From Luteimonas saliphila (GTDB taxonomy: Bacteria; Pseudomonadota; Gammaproteobacteria; Xanthomonadales; Xanthomonadaceae), in NCBI RefSeq assembly GCF_016774335.1, contig NZ_JAETWA010000035.1, positions 81,133-145,132 of the forward strand: a DNA stretch of 64,000 nucleotides, written 5' to 3'. Positions 30,512 through 39,588 of this stretch are shown here, piece after piece. Both the position numbers and the translations under genes were made by a program. Under the pieces are notes generated by a model. It saw only the letters and a program-made list of their open reading frames with translations. It was not told the origin of the DNA and searched no databases. Within the stretch, counting starts at the first letter, position 1; the number at the start of each line of letters is the position of its first letter.

Positions 30512-32119
30512 CTACCGGCCGAACAGCCCACCGACGAAGTTGCCCACGCCCTTGGCCGCGTCGGTCACGCCCTGCGCCACCCAGCCGGCGCCATCGGCGA
30601 GCGTCTCGACCACCTGCCCGCCGGCGTCGGCCGCGAACTCGACGACGTCTCCGGCGCCATCGACCGCACCGGCCAGCACGTCGCCGACCCAGCCATCCAC
30701 GTTCTCGTCGATACGCGCGGCCAGCGAGTCGGCATAGCGGTCGACGGTATCGCCGGTGGAGTTGAAGAAGCCCTCGGCGAAGTCGCCGGCCAGGCTGACG
30801 CCGCCCTGCACGTAGCGGCCATCGGCGAAGTCGCCGGCGACCACGGCATCGATGTCGGTGGCGAAGTCGTGCACGTTGCGCGCGTAGTCGTCCTTCAGCT
30901 CGTCCGGCAGCAGGTTCTGCACGTCGCGGCCGAAGTTGGAGGGGTTCTCGTAGCCCGCCTGCCAGGGTCGGTGCTCGACCATGCCCGCGGTCAGCGCGTT
31001 CGGGCTGTGGCTGATCGCGGCGTAGGCGAGGTCGCCGACCAGGTTCACGCCGCCGGTGACCAGGCCCGTGGCCGGGTTGATCGGCAGGAACGGCGTGTGC
31101 CGCGCGGCCTCGACGCCGGTGTTGATCAGTTCGCTCTGCCCGGGCGAGAAGCCCTCGATCGGCCCGTAGTTGGTGAACATGTTGTGCTCGTCGGCGCTGG
31201 CGGGGGCGACGACGATCTGGGTGCCGATCGCGTCGGGCGCGACGATGCCGGTGAGCCAGGCATCCTGGGCGTTGGTCAGCGCGTCGTCCTGCAGGGAATA
31301 GGCGCGGATCTGGCCGCCTTCGGCCAGGTCGCGCGCGCGCTGCGGGTCGATGCCGATGCGGTCGAAGGTGTTGGGATGGATGCCCGAGGCGTCGAAGGTG
31401 ACCGCCGGCACGCCGCTGGCCAGCGAACCGACCGAGGCCAGCCCGCCGCCCTGCGAGTGGCCGGTGATGGCGAGGTTGCTCGACTCGCCGCCCGGGTTGT
31501 CGCCGAACACGCGCGCGAACTCGACCGCGGTGTTGACCGCGGTGACGCTGAACTTGTCGCCGTCGCGGGTCTCGTATCCCAGGCCCTGGCGGAAGTTGTT
31601 GTCCCAGTCGGCGGCGCCTTCGGCGGTGCCGCGATACGACAGCACGTAGTTGCCCTCGCCGTCGGTGTAGACCTCGGCGCGGAACTCCTGGTCGTTGGTC
31701 GGCACGCCGTCGTTCGCGCCCAGGTACTGCAGGCGCCACGCCTGCGGGTCGGCCACGCCCATGTCCTGCAACTGCGCATCGCTCACCGCGCTCCAGCCTT
31801 CCGGCGGATCGCCGCGGGTGCCGTAGACCGCGGTCGCCAGCTGCGACAGGGTCACGTCGAACGGCTGTGCCTGGGTGCCGCTGGCGACGTCGCCGAGCGT
31901 ACTGCCGGAAGGAATGCCGTAGGTGCCACCGGCCGCGGAAGGTGGCGGGCTGCCGGTGGGGAAGGTGCCCGGCGGCTGCAACTGCGGGTGATAGCTCGTT
32001 TCGGGGCAGTAGCCGGCATAGCACACGTTCGGCGCCGTGGGCGTCGTCGCGGGCAACGTGGTGGCCGGCGGCTGCCAGCGGGAACCGGAATCGATGACAG
32101 ATGAAACGCCGACGCCCAT
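30512..32119 (-). CDS. lipase/phospholipase of the alpha/beta-hydrolase (class 3-like) fold
   Basis: A 535-residue protein. Residues 1-80 are Pro/Thr/Gly-rich and disordered-looking with no signal peptide. The hydrolase domain (~90-330) has YVLSYRGTAEGAADW and the nucleophile elbow ITGHSQGGGLAS (Ser222), as in class 3 lipases and the Mbeg1/DUF2974 group. Residues ~430-535 form a run of Asp/Gly/Ala amphipathic segments ending in GNFVGGLFGR. Lack of a signal peptide, the modular tail and the adjacent ankyrin lipoprotein make a contact-dependent antibacterial effector plausible. No VgrG, PAAR or obvious XVIPCD motif is visible, so the export route is open. Confidence 0.78.
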   Translation of the reverse strand: MGVGVSSVIDSGSRWQPPATTLPATTPTAPNVCYAGYCPETSYHPQLQPPGTFPTGSPPPSAAGGTYGIPSGSTLGDVASGTQAQPFDVTLSQLATAVYGTRGDPPEGWSAVSDAQLQDMGVADPQAWRLQYLGANDGVPTNDQEFRAEVYTDGEGNYVLSYRGTAEGAADWDNNFRQGLGYETRDGDKFSVTAVNTAVEFARVFGDNPGGESSNLAITGHSQGGGLASVGSLASGVPAVTFDASGIHPNTFDRIGIDPQRARDLAEGGQIRAYSLQDDALTNAQDAWLTGIVAPDAIGTQIVVAPASADEHNMFTNYGPIEGFSPGQSELINTGVEAARHTPFLPINPATGLVTGGVNLVGDLAYAAISHSPNALTAGMVEHRPWQAGYENPSNFGRDVQNLLPDELKDDYARNVHDFATDIDAVVAGDFADGRYVQGGVSLAGDFAEGFFNSTGDTVDRYADSLAARIDENVDGWVGDVLAGAVDGAGDVVEFAADAGGQVVETLADGAGWVAQGVTDAAKGVGNFVGGLFGR

Positions 32120-32566
32120 GGCCGTCTCCGTACCAAACGGTACGGCAACGCTAGCGCGCCGGCGGGCCGAGGACAGCTAGGGCGTGCCCGAGGGGCGTCG
32201 GCCGTGGCCGCTTCGCGGCACAACCATGGGCCGGGTCCGAGCCGCGCCGGGGAGGTCTCGTTGCCGTGCGGCCGGTTTCCGGTGTCGGAGACCTTCATTC
32301 GTCGCCCGACCGTGCGTCGCCCCATCTCGCGAGACGGGCATGCCCAGGCGTTCATTGTGGCCCTCGCGCCGGGGCGCCGGCCAGGGCGGGCAAAGATGAG
32401 GGGACGCGGCGCCGGTGCTCGCATCGGGCAGGATCCTGCAAGCACGTTCCGCATGCCTGCGCTGCTGCGACGTCGGCGCGGAGCGCGACCGCGCGTCTGC
32501 GCTCCGGATGCTGCATCGGTACAATCTCGACGGGAGGCAGTTGCAGTACACAGGGGACTTCCAGCC
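32120..32566. other. divergent intergenic region, no gene supported
   Basis: These 447 bases separate the lipase and the TPR gene. Frames through it are open only because GC is high; none has a ribosome site or family resemblance. Promoters for both directions must lie here. I see no repeat or RNA gene. Confidence 0.5.
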
Positions 32567-33226
32567 ATGACACCGAAGACACGTGCGTTCACGCACGCGT
32601 GCATGTTTGTTCTGTTCGCGATGTTCGCGGGCCATTGTTCCATCGCCGCGGCGCAAGCGCTGCCCAGGCCCGCCGAGTTCTATTTCGACGAGGACGCCAG
32701 TGTCGCGGCGCCCATCGTCGCGATCGCGGGTGAGGACGAAGCGACGATCGAACAGCTCGTGCGGCTGATGGAGCGCGGCGGTCGTCACGCCGACCAGGCG
32801 GTGGCGCAGCTCGCGCACCTGTCGATGGCCTCCGGGCGTACGGACACCGGCTTGGCGCTGTATGCGCGCGCCAGGGGAAAGGCCGCCGAAGGCAGCTTGC
32901 GTCTGCGCGCGTTGCTGTGGAACCAGGGCTGGGATCTGTACCGCGCCGGCCAGGTCGATGCGGCGCTGTCGGCGTGGATGCAGGCCTATGCCAATCGCAT
33001 CGTCCATCCATCGTGGGTGCCGCCGACGTTTGCGCTGGCGCTGTGGAAACTCGACCGCAGGGACGAGGCGGTCGCCTGGTATGCCGCCGCGGTACGCACC
33101 TACCCCGATCGCTGGAGCAATCCCGCGGCCCTGCCCGGCCTGCTGCCGGACTGGAGCGAAGCCGACCGAACCTCCCTGGCCGAGGTGCTGGCGGCGTGGC
33201 GCCAGGATCCGCCCGCCTGGCCCTGA
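32567..33226 (+). CDS. exported tetratricopeptide-like protein
   Basis: A 219-residue protein with a signal peptide (FVLFAMFAGHCSIAAAQA, cleavage near residue 30). The rest is helical with TPR-like pairs: AVAQLAHLSMASGRTDTGLALYARARG, ALLWNQGWDLYRAGQVDAALSAWMQA, PTFALALWKLDRRDEAVAWYAAAVRTYPD. It probably binds a partner in the periplasm. The longer open frame to 32204 lacks a ribosome site. ggt follows after ~77 bases on the same strand. Confidence 0.75.
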   Translation: MTPKTRAFTHACMFVLFAMFAGHCSIAAAQALPRPAEFYFDEDASVAAPIVAIAGEDEATIEQLVRLMERGGRHADQAVAQLAHLSMASGRTDTGLALYARARGKAAEGSLRLRALLWNQGWDLYRAGQVDAALSAWMQAYANRIVHPSWVPPTFALALWKLDRRDEAVAWYAAAVRTYPDRWSNPAALPGLLPDWSEADRTSLAEVLAAWRQDPPAWP

Positions 33227-33303
33227 GTGCTCGTGGCGGGGAGTCCATCTCGCGCGTGACGCGCTAAGGTGTGGCCCTTCGACATCCCCGGACGGTGGCA
33301 ACA

Positions 33304-35016
33304 GTGCGCAAGACCTTCCTGATCATCGCGCTCGGCGCCGCCGCGGCGCTGGTGGGTGCCACCGGCTCGGCCGCCGACCGCATCACCGGCCAGCCTTTCG
33401 CCACCCGCAGCGAGGTCTACGCCCCGCACGCCATGGCCGCGACCTCGCATCCGCTGGCCACCCAGATCGCGCTCGACGTGATGAAGGCCGGCGGCAGCGC
33501 CGTGGATGCCGCGATCGCGGCCAACGCCGCGCTCGGGTTGATGGAACCGACCGGCAACGGCATCGGCGGCGACCTGTTCGCGATCGTGTGGGATCCGAAG
33601 ACCAGCCGGCTGCATGGCTACAACGGATCGGGGCGCTCGCCGAAGTCGCTGACGCTGGCCGAGTTCGAACGTCGCGGCCTGAAGGAAATCCCGCCGCACG
33701 GCCCGTTGCCGGTCACCGTGCCCGGCACCATCGACGGCTGGTTCGCGCTGCACGAACGGTTCGGCAGGCGCACGATGGCGCAGAACCTCGCACCCGCGAT
33801 CCGCTATGCGCGCGAAGGCCATCCCGTGCACGAGGTCATCGCGTACTACTGGGACCGTTCGGTGCCGCGGCTGTCGAAGTGGCCCGGCTTCGGCGAGCAG
33901 TTCACGATCGACGGCCGCGCGCCGCGCACTGGCGAGACCTGGAAGAACCCGAACCTCGCCGACACCCTGACGACGATCGCCGAGGGTGGCCGAGACGCGT
34001 TCTACAAGGGCGACATCGCCCGCACCATCGACGCCTACTTCAAGGCCAACGACGGCTTCCTGTCCTACGAAGACCTCGCCGCGCACCAGGGCGAGTGGGT
34101 CGATCCGGTCAGCACGAACTACCGCGGCTTCGACGTCTGGGAACTGCCGCCCAGCGGCCAGGGCATCGCCGCGCTGCAGATCCTCAACCTGCTCGAACCC
34201 TACGACCTGAAGTCGTACGGCTTCGGCAGCCCGCAGCACGTGCACCTGTTCACCGAGGCCAAGAAGCTGGCCTTCGCCGACCGCGCGCGCTGGTATGCCG
34301 ATCCCGCGTTCCACCCGGCGCCGGTGGCGAAGCTGATCTCGAAGCAATACGCACGCGAGCGCGGAAAGCTGATCTCGATGGACCGCGCGCTGCAGGAAGC
34401 GCAGCCCGGCACGCCGGCGCAGCTCGACGAAGGTGACACCATCTACCTCACCACCGCCGATGCCGACGGCATGATGGTCTCGCTGATCCAGTCCAACTAC
34501 CGCGGCATGGGCAGCGGCATGGCGCCGCCGGGGCTGGGTTTCATCCTGCAGGACCGCGGCGAACAGTTCGTGCTCAAGGCCGGTCATCCCAACAGCTTCG
34601 AACCCGGCAAGCGGCCGTTCCACACCATCATTCCGGCCTTCGTCACGAAGGACGGCCGGCCCTGGCTGAGCTATGGCGTGATGGGCGGCGCGATGCAGCC
34701 CCAGGGCCATGTGCAGATCCTGCTCAACCTGATCGACTTCGGCATGAACCTGCAGGAGGCCGGCGACGCGCCGCGCATCCAGCACGACGGGTCCACCGAT
34801 CCGGCCGGGCAGGCCGTGGCGATGACCGATGGCGGCGAGCTCGACCTGGAAACCGGATTCGCGTATGAAACCGTGCGCGCGCTGATGCGCAAGGGCCACA
34901 GCGTGCGCTACGCCGACGGCCCCTACGGCGGCTACCAGGCGATCATGGTCAATCCGCAGGGCGGCTGGATCGGCGCCAGCGAGTCGCGCAAGGACGGGCA
35001 GGCGGCGGGGTACTGA
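33304..35016 (+). CDS. ggt: gamma-glutamyltransferase, periplasmic
   Basis: A 570-residue gamma-glutamyltranspeptidase. Start GTG 33304 gives a signal peptide (FLIIALGAAAALVGATGSAA). Large-subunit signatures: HPLATQIALDVMKAGGSAVDAAIAANAALGLMEPTGNGIGGD and VTVPGTIDGW. The self-cleavage site and small-subunit N-terminus are at EGDTIYLTTADADG (catalytic Thr ~379); later YRGMGSGMAPPGLGFILQDRG and FHTIIPAF. It cleaves gamma-glutamyl bonds such as in glutathione. Confidence 0.95.
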   Translation: MRKTFLIIALGAAAALVGATGSAADRITGQPFATRSEVYAPHAMAATSHPLATQIALDVMKAGGSAVDAAIAANAALGLMEPTGNGIGGDLFAIVWDPKTSRLHGYNGSGRSPKSLTLAEFERRGLKEIPPHGPLPVTVPGTIDGWFALHERFGRRTMAQNLAPAIRYAREGHPVHEVIAYYWDRSVPRLSKWPGFGEQFTIDGRAPRTGETWKNPNLADTLTTIAEGGRDAFYKGDIARTIDAYFKANDGFLSYEDLAAHQGEWVDPVSTNYRGFDVWELPPSGQGIAALQILNLLEPYDLKSYGFGSPQHVHLFTEAKKLAFADRARWYADPAFHPAPVAKLISKQYARERGKLISMDRALQEAQPGTPAQLDEGDTIYLTTADADGMMVSLIQSNYRGMGSGMAPPGLGFILQDRGEQFVLKAGHPNSFEPGKRPFHTIIPAFVTKDGRPWLSYGVMGGAMQPQGHVQILLNLIDFGMNLQEAGDAPRIQHDGSTDPAGQAVAMTDGGELDLETGFAYETVRALMRKGHSVRYADGPYGGYQAIMVNPQGGWIGASESRKDGQAAGY

Positions 35017-35072
35017 CGCGGCGTGGATGCGACGCGGCTATGCTGTCGCGACCTGCACCGGAACCTCGCGAC

Positions 35073-36101
35073 ATGACCCGATCGTTGTTGCTCGCCGCAT
35101 TGCTGCTGGCCCTGCCCGCCGCGCATGCGCAGGACTGGAACGACGACGCCGATCCGACGCAGTCGGCACAGGCGGCTGCGCACCAGGCTTACACCGCGCG
35201 GCTCGCCGACGAGCTGGCGCGTGGTGGCGGCGCGCGCGAGCTGGCGCTGGCGGCATTGCTGCGCACCGCGGCCGATGCGCCTCAGGCGCGCGCCCCCGAC
35301 GGCGAGGCGCCGTCGCGAGCGGCGCCGCGAAATCCGCAGATCGATGCCTGGCTGCGCGACGCGGCCGCGAAGGCCGGCGACGACCAGATCGCCCTCCAGC
35401 TGGTCGTGGCGGCCATGCCCGCCGGCTCGCAGCCGCGCCGGGAGGCCGCCCGACGCTGGCAGGCGGCGGACTCGGGCAACCTGATGCCGCTGCTGTACGC
35501 GGGCGTCACCGGCGACGCCCTGCTGGCGGCTGCGCGCACCGCGACCCGCGCCGACGCGCGAGTTTACGAGGGCGTGCGCTGGATCGCGTCGGCTTACCGG
35601 CGGCATCCGCCGACCGCCGTGGAACAGTCTGCGCTGGGCGCTGGCGAGGCATTCGACACCGACGAAGCCGCCGCCGTCTCGGCGATGGTGCTGTGGGCCG
35701 CGGTCGCGATGCCCGCCTACGGGCCGCTGGCCGAGGCCTGCGGGCCCGACATGCTGCGCGCGATCCCCGCGCGACGCGACGACTGCCGCCATGTGGCCAC
35801 GCTGCTCGCACAGACCCCATCGAGCATCGCCGACGAGCGGGCCGGGCTCGGCATGCTGCGTTCGCTCGCGACCACACCCGCGGAGCGCGCGGACGTCGAC
35901 GCGCGCCAGCGACGTATGGACTGGCGCATGCTCGAATGGGGCCGCATCGCGCAGCAGCAGCCGCGCTCGGGTGCCGCCCAGTTCGCGCGCCTGCTTGCGG
36001 ATCCGTCGATCGGGGGCGAGCAGCAACTTGTCGACCGCGTGCTGCAGGAAGCGGGCGTGAAGGCCGACCCGCCGCCGGGCTGGCAACCGCCGCGGCGCTG
36101 A
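35073..36101 (+). CDS. hypothetical exported protein
   Basis: A 342-residue protein with a clear signal peptide (SLLLAALLLALPAAHA, cleavage before QDW). The mature part is Ala-rich and helical, with repeated short helices that look like a degenerate TPR/Sel1-like solenoid, and a single possible disulfide (EACGPDM...DDCRHV). I do not recognise a family. It follows ggt by 56 bases, same strand, and is convergent with the AAA ATPase gene. Confidence 0.75.
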   Translation: MTRSLLLAALLLALPAAHAQDWNDDADPTQSAQAAAHQAYTARLADELARGGGARELALAALLRTAADAPQARAPDGEAPSRAAPRNPQIDAWLRDAAAKAGDDQIALQLVVAAMPAGSQPRREAARRWQAADSGNLMPLLYAGVTGDALLAAARTATRADARVYEGVRWIASAYRRHPPTAVEQSALGAGEAFDTDEAAAVSAMVLWAAVAMPAYGPLAEACGPDMLRAIPARRDDCRHVATLLAQTPSSIADERAGLGMLRSLATTPAERADVDARQRRMDWRMLEWGRIAQQQPRSGAAQFARLLADPSIGGEQQLVDRVLQEAGVKADPPPGWQPPRR

Positions 36102-36108
36102 GGCGCCC

Positions 36109-37596
36109 TCAGTCCGCCGGCACCGTGCGGCTGCCGGCCCAGGCGCGCAGTGCGGCCACCTGTTCGCGCATCACCACCGACAGCGGGCGGGTCGCGCGGA
36201 TCTCCTCCAGCAGCAGCGCGTCGTCGATCGGTCGCGCGTCGGCGTGGGCGACGTACAGCGCGGCGACGATCGCCTGTTCGATCTCGGCGCCGGAGAAGCC
36301 TTCGGCCGCCTGCGCCAGCGCCCGCTGGTCGAAGCGCTCCGGATCGATCTCGCGTCGGCGCAGGTGCAGTTCGAACACGTGCGCGCGGGTGTCGGCATCG
36401 GGCAGGTCGACGAAGAAGATCTCGTCGAAGCGGCCCTTGCGCAGCAGCTCGGCGGGCAGGTCCTGCACCTGGTTGGCGGTGGCGACCAGGAACACCTGCG
36501 ACTTGCGTTCGGCCATCCAGGTCAGCAGGTAGCCCAGCACCCGCCGCGAGACGCCGCCATCGCCGTCGGCGCTGCCCGCGGCCAGTCCTTTCTCGATCTC
36601 GTCGATCCACAGCACGCAGGGCGCGAGCTGTTCGGTGGAAGCGAGCGCGGCGCGCAGGTTGGCTTCGGTTTCGCCGTGGTACTTGGCGTAGAGGGTGCCG
36701 AAGTCCAGCCGCACCAGCGGCACGCCGAAGCCGCCGGCCACGGCCTTGGCCAGCAGCGACTTGCCGCAGCCCTGCACCCCGAGCAACAGCAGGCCCTTCG
36801 GCGGGTCCAGCCCCGGCGGCGCCTCGCCGTCGACGAATACCCGCCGGCGCTGTTCCACCCAGCGCTTGAGCCGGCGGGCGCCGGCGACGTCGGCGAAGCG
36901 TGCGGTGTCGTATTCGTAGTGCAGGTGGCCGCTCTTGTTGAGCAGCTCGAACTTCAGCCGCGCCAGCGCCGGCAGGTCGCCGGGGCCGAGCACGCCGTCG
37001 TCCTGGATCAGGTGGCGGGCGATGCGGCGCGCATCCATCGCGTCCAGGCCCTGCAGGTTGCGCACGATCCGGCGCACCACCGCGTCGTCGGCCTCGACCC
37101 GGCGGCCCTCGTTCACGCGCTGGAAGGCGGCGATCTCCTCGCGCACCAGCTTGAGCAGGGCATTGGCGTCGGGCAGGCGCAGGCGCAGGCGCGCGGCCTT
37201 GGCGTCGAGTTCGCCCGGCAGTTCGACCTTGTGCCCGACCAGGACCACGGTGTGCGCCAGGCAGCCGCGGCGCTGCAGGATCTCGCGCAGTTGGCGCTGG
37301 GTGCCGGCATAGCCGAGGTAGGGGTGGAAGTCGAGCAGCAGGTAGACCCCGCGCTGGTCGGCGTTGCGGATCGCGGCCAAGGTGGCGCCGGCATCGGGCG
37401 CCACGTCCGCCGGGTCCTCGCGGTCGAGGTCCAGCCGGCGCAGGCCTTCGGTGATCGACCAGCGGTACAGCGCCCGCCACACGTGGGTGAGCGATTGCCG
37501 GAACAGGGCCACCACGCGCATCTCGTCGGGGGTCTCGACCACGATCAGCGGGGTATCGGCGCGGATCAGCGCCACGAGGTCCTGCAGGTCGCTCAT
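36109..37596 (-). CDS. AAA ATPase of the Ycf46/ESCRT-like type
   Basis: A 495-residue AAA protein. An N-terminal ~230-residue helical/alpha-beta domain (degenerate P-loop-like, with DTPLIVVETPDE) precedes one AAA module: Walker A GVQGCGKS at 273-280, Walker B CVLWIDEIEK at 327-336, an arginine-finger region LLRKGRFDEIFFVDLP, and the alpha-helical lid FSGAEIEQAIVAALY. This is the layout of cyanobacterial/chloroplast Ycf46. The cellular role in proteobacteria is not settled; chaperone-like remodelling is likely. Confidence 0.88.
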   Translation of the reverse strand: MSDLQDLVALIRADTPLIVVETPDEMRVVALFRQSLTHVWRALYRWSITEGLRRLDLDREDPADVAPDAGATLAAIRNADQRGVYLLLDFHPYLGYAGTQRQLREILQRRGCLAHTVVLVGHKVELPGELDAKAARLRLRLPDANALLKLVREEIAAFQRVNEGRRVEADDAVVRRIVRNLQGLDAMDARRIARHLIQDDGVLGPGDLPALARLKFELLNKSGHLHYEYDTARFADVAGARRLKRWVEQRRRVFVDGEAPPGLDPPKGLLLLGVQGCGKSLLAKAVAGGFGVPLVRLDFGTLYAKYHGETEANLRAALASTEQLAPCVLWIDEIEKGLAAGSADGDGGVSRRVLGYLLTWMAERKSQVFLVATANQVQDLPAELLRKGRFDEIFFVDLPDADTRAHVFELHLRRREIDPERFDQRALAQAAEGFSGAEIEQAIVAALYVAHADARPIDDALLLEEIRATRPLSVVMREQVAALRAWAGSRTVPAD

Positions 37597-37842
37597 GCAC
37601 GGGTGTCGAGGCTGGGGCCGGGCGACGATAGCAGACGCGCGGGGGCGGCCGGGCCGTTCCGTACCGTGCCGGTTCCGGCCCCGTCGCCGGGGCCGCGGGA
37701 TGCGGCTTCGCGCGCTGTTGACCCTCGGATCGTGAAGATCGCGTCGGAAGCGCTGCGGTCCCGGGGCGCCCCTTGCGACCGGTTCGCGGCTGCCGCGCCG
37801 CCGGTGTACGCTCGCGACTCGTTCCCAAGGCGGAGGCAGTGG

Positions 37843-38478
37843 ATGAAGACCGTGCTGGTGGCCAGTTCCAAGGGCGGTGTCGGCAAGACCACGATCGCAA
37901 CCCACCTCGCCGCGGAGTCCGCGCTCGCGGGGCGCAAGACCGTCCTGGTCGATGCCGATCCACAGGGCTCGTCCACCCGCTGGTGCGAACGCCGCGCCAC
38001 CCTGGAAAGCGCGGTGCTGCCGATCGACGGCGCCAGCCGGCACCGCACCGCATGGAAATCGATCCCCGAGGGCACCGATCGCGTCGTGGTCGACGCCCCG
38101 GCCGGCGCCCATGCCGATGCGCTGGAAACCTACCTCGAGCACGCCGACGCGCTGGTGGTGCCGGTCCTGCCCTCGGCGCTGGACATCGACGCCACGGTGC
38201 CGTTCCTCAACGCCCTGGCCAAGCATCCGCGGGTGCGCAAGGGCGAGCTGCGCGTAGGCCTGGTCGGCAACCGCCTGCGGCCGTGGACCAATGCCTCGCA
38301 GCAGGCGATGGACCTGCTCAACCAGTGGCCGTATCCGCTGGTGGCGCAACTGCGCGACAGCCAGGCCTACGTGATGCTGGTCGGCTTCGGCAAGAGCCTG
38401 TTCGACTACAACTCGGCGCACGTGCGCGAACACCAGGCGGACTGGCAGCCGCTGCTGAAGTGGCTCAAGCGCGCCTGA
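37843..38478 (+). CDS. ParA-family ATPase, orphan
   Basis: A 211-residue ParA/MinD-type ATPase with deviant Walker A KGGVGKTT (residues 10-17), switch segment DADPQGSSTRW and VVVDAPAGAHAD. No ParB or plasmid gene is nearby, so it is probably a chromosomal ParA-like positioning ATPase. Ribosome site GGAGG precedes ATG 37843 by eight bases. The sixA gene follows on the same strand after 46 bases. Confidence 0.9.
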   Translation: MKTVLVASSKGGVGKTTIATHLAAESALAGRKTVLVDADPQGSSTRWCERRATLESAVLPIDGASRHRTAWKSIPEGTDRVVVDAPAGAHADALETYLEHADALVVPVLPSALDIDATVPFLNALAKHPRVRKGELRVGLVGNRLRPWTNASQQAMDLLNQWPYPLVAQLRDSQAYVMLVGFGKSLFDYNSAHVREHQADWQPLLKWLKRA

Positions 38479-38524
38479 GCGTGCGCCAGGGCTGCTGTGC
38501 GACGCCACCGGGAGGAAGGCATCG

Positions 38525-39001
38525 ATGCGTGAACTGATCCTGCTGCGGCACGCGCATGCCGAGCTGCCCCAGCCCGGGCAGGCGGATTTCGACCGCCCGC
38601 TGTCGGCCGAGGGCCTGGCCGAGGCCGATGCGGTCGCGACCTGGCTGCGCGACAAGGCACTGGTGCCCGACCGGGTGCTGTGTTCGCCGTCGCGGCGCAC
38701 GCGCGAGACGCTCGATGCGGTGGTGGAGGTCGTGGGCAACCTCGACAAGCGCCTGGAGCCAGTGATCTACGAGGCGATGCCGGGCACGCTGGCGGGCCTG
38801 ATCGACGGCCACCGCGACGCCGACCGGCTCATGCTGGTCGGCCACAACCCCGGCCTGGAACGGCTGGTGGCGCTGCTGCACAGCGGCCAGTCGGGCGAGT
38901 ACCGCGGCATGCCGCCGGCCGCGGTCGCGGTGCTGTCGCTGCCCGCCGAGTCCGCGATCGAGCCGGGCATCGCCACCCTGTCCGCATTCTGGTGGCCATG
39001 A
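38525..39001 (+). CDS. sixA: phosphohistidine phosphatase SixA
   Basis: A 158-residue histidine phosphatase of the SixA type. The phosphoacceptor motif LRHAHAE starts at residue ~7, the SPSRRTRET motif and the second catalytic His in VGHNPGLE (~residue 106) are present. In E. coli SixA removes phosphate from the HPt domain of ArcB and from nitrogen-PTS proteins. The stop overlaps the yceI start (ATGA), so it heads a three-gene coupled set. Confidence 0.93.
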   Translation: MRELILLRHAHAELPQPGQADFDRPLSAEGLAEADAVATWLRDKALVPDRVLCSPSRRTRETLDAVVEVVGNLDKRLEPVIYEAMPGTLAGLIDGHRDADRLMLVGHNPGLERLVALLHSGQSGEYRGMPPAAVAVLSLPAESAIEPGIATLSAFWWP

Positions 39002-39588
39002 CTTCGACGGCGGGGCCGCGGGCCTCGCGCCCGCTGCGGTGGCTGTCGCTGCTGCTGGGCCTGTGTGTCGCGCTGCCGCTGCCGGCCGCCGAGATCGATA
39101 CCGCCCACTCGCGCATCGGCTTCACCCTCAAGACCCGCTGGGGCCAGGCGCTGGAGGGCCGGTTCCCGCACTGGCAGGGCGAGATCGCGGAGGTATCGGA
39201 GCAGCGCCGCCAGGTGCGGCTACGCCTGCCCACGCGCGAGGTGGAGATCCTCGACCATCCCCAGTACTCCAAGGTCACGCGGGGCAAGGGCTTCTTCGAC
39301 GCCGACCAGCATCCCTACGTGGAATTCGTGTCCGACCCCTACGACGACGAGCTGCTGCGCGAGGGCGGCCTGCTGGGCGGCGCGCTCACGATCCGCGGCG
39401 TGCGCCGGCGCGAGGTGTTCACCCTCGAACCGGCCACCTGCGACCGGCCGACGCTCGACTGCGACGTGGTCGCCAGCGGCGTGGTCTACCGCAGCGACTA
39501 CGCGATGGATCGATGGGCCTTCGCCCTCGGCGACCGTGTGGTGTTCTCGCTGCACATCCGTACCCGGACCCCGCCGAAGACACCATGA
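38998..39588 (+). CDS. YceI-family periplasmic protein
   Basis: A 196-residue YceI-like lipocalin-fold protein with a signal peptide (SLLLGLCVALPLPAA). Family strands: IDTAHSRIGFTLKTRWGQALEGRFPHWQGEI, FFDADQHPYVEFVS, GALTIRGVRRREVF, and a final SDYAMDRWAFALGDRVVF. YceI proteins bind isoprenoid-like molecules; function is open. Start and stop overlap the genes on both sides by four bases. Confidence 0.88.
   Translation: MTSTAGPRASRPLRWLSLLLGLCVALPLPAAEIDTAHSRIGFTLKTRWGQALEGRFPHWQGEIAEVSEQRRQVRLRLPTREVEILDHPQYSKVTRGKGFFDADQHPYVEFVSDPYDDELLREGGLLGGALTIRGVRRREVFTLEPATCDRPTLDCDVVASGVVYRSDYAMDRWAFALGDRVVFSLHIRTRTPPKTP

Noticed and set aside
30512..32119. Lipase as a Xanthomonas type IV effector with a XVIPCD tail
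   Set aside because: The conserved XVIPCD motifs cannot be read in the C-terminus, so the specific export route is not claimed.
32204..32566. Upstream extension of the TPR protein
   Set aside because: The extension has shadow-like composition and would bury the signal peptide found at 32567.
37843..38478. ParA gene as a sign of a plasmid or integrated partition system
   Set aside because: No parB, replication gene, att site or composition change is nearby; it fits a chromosomal orphan ParA.
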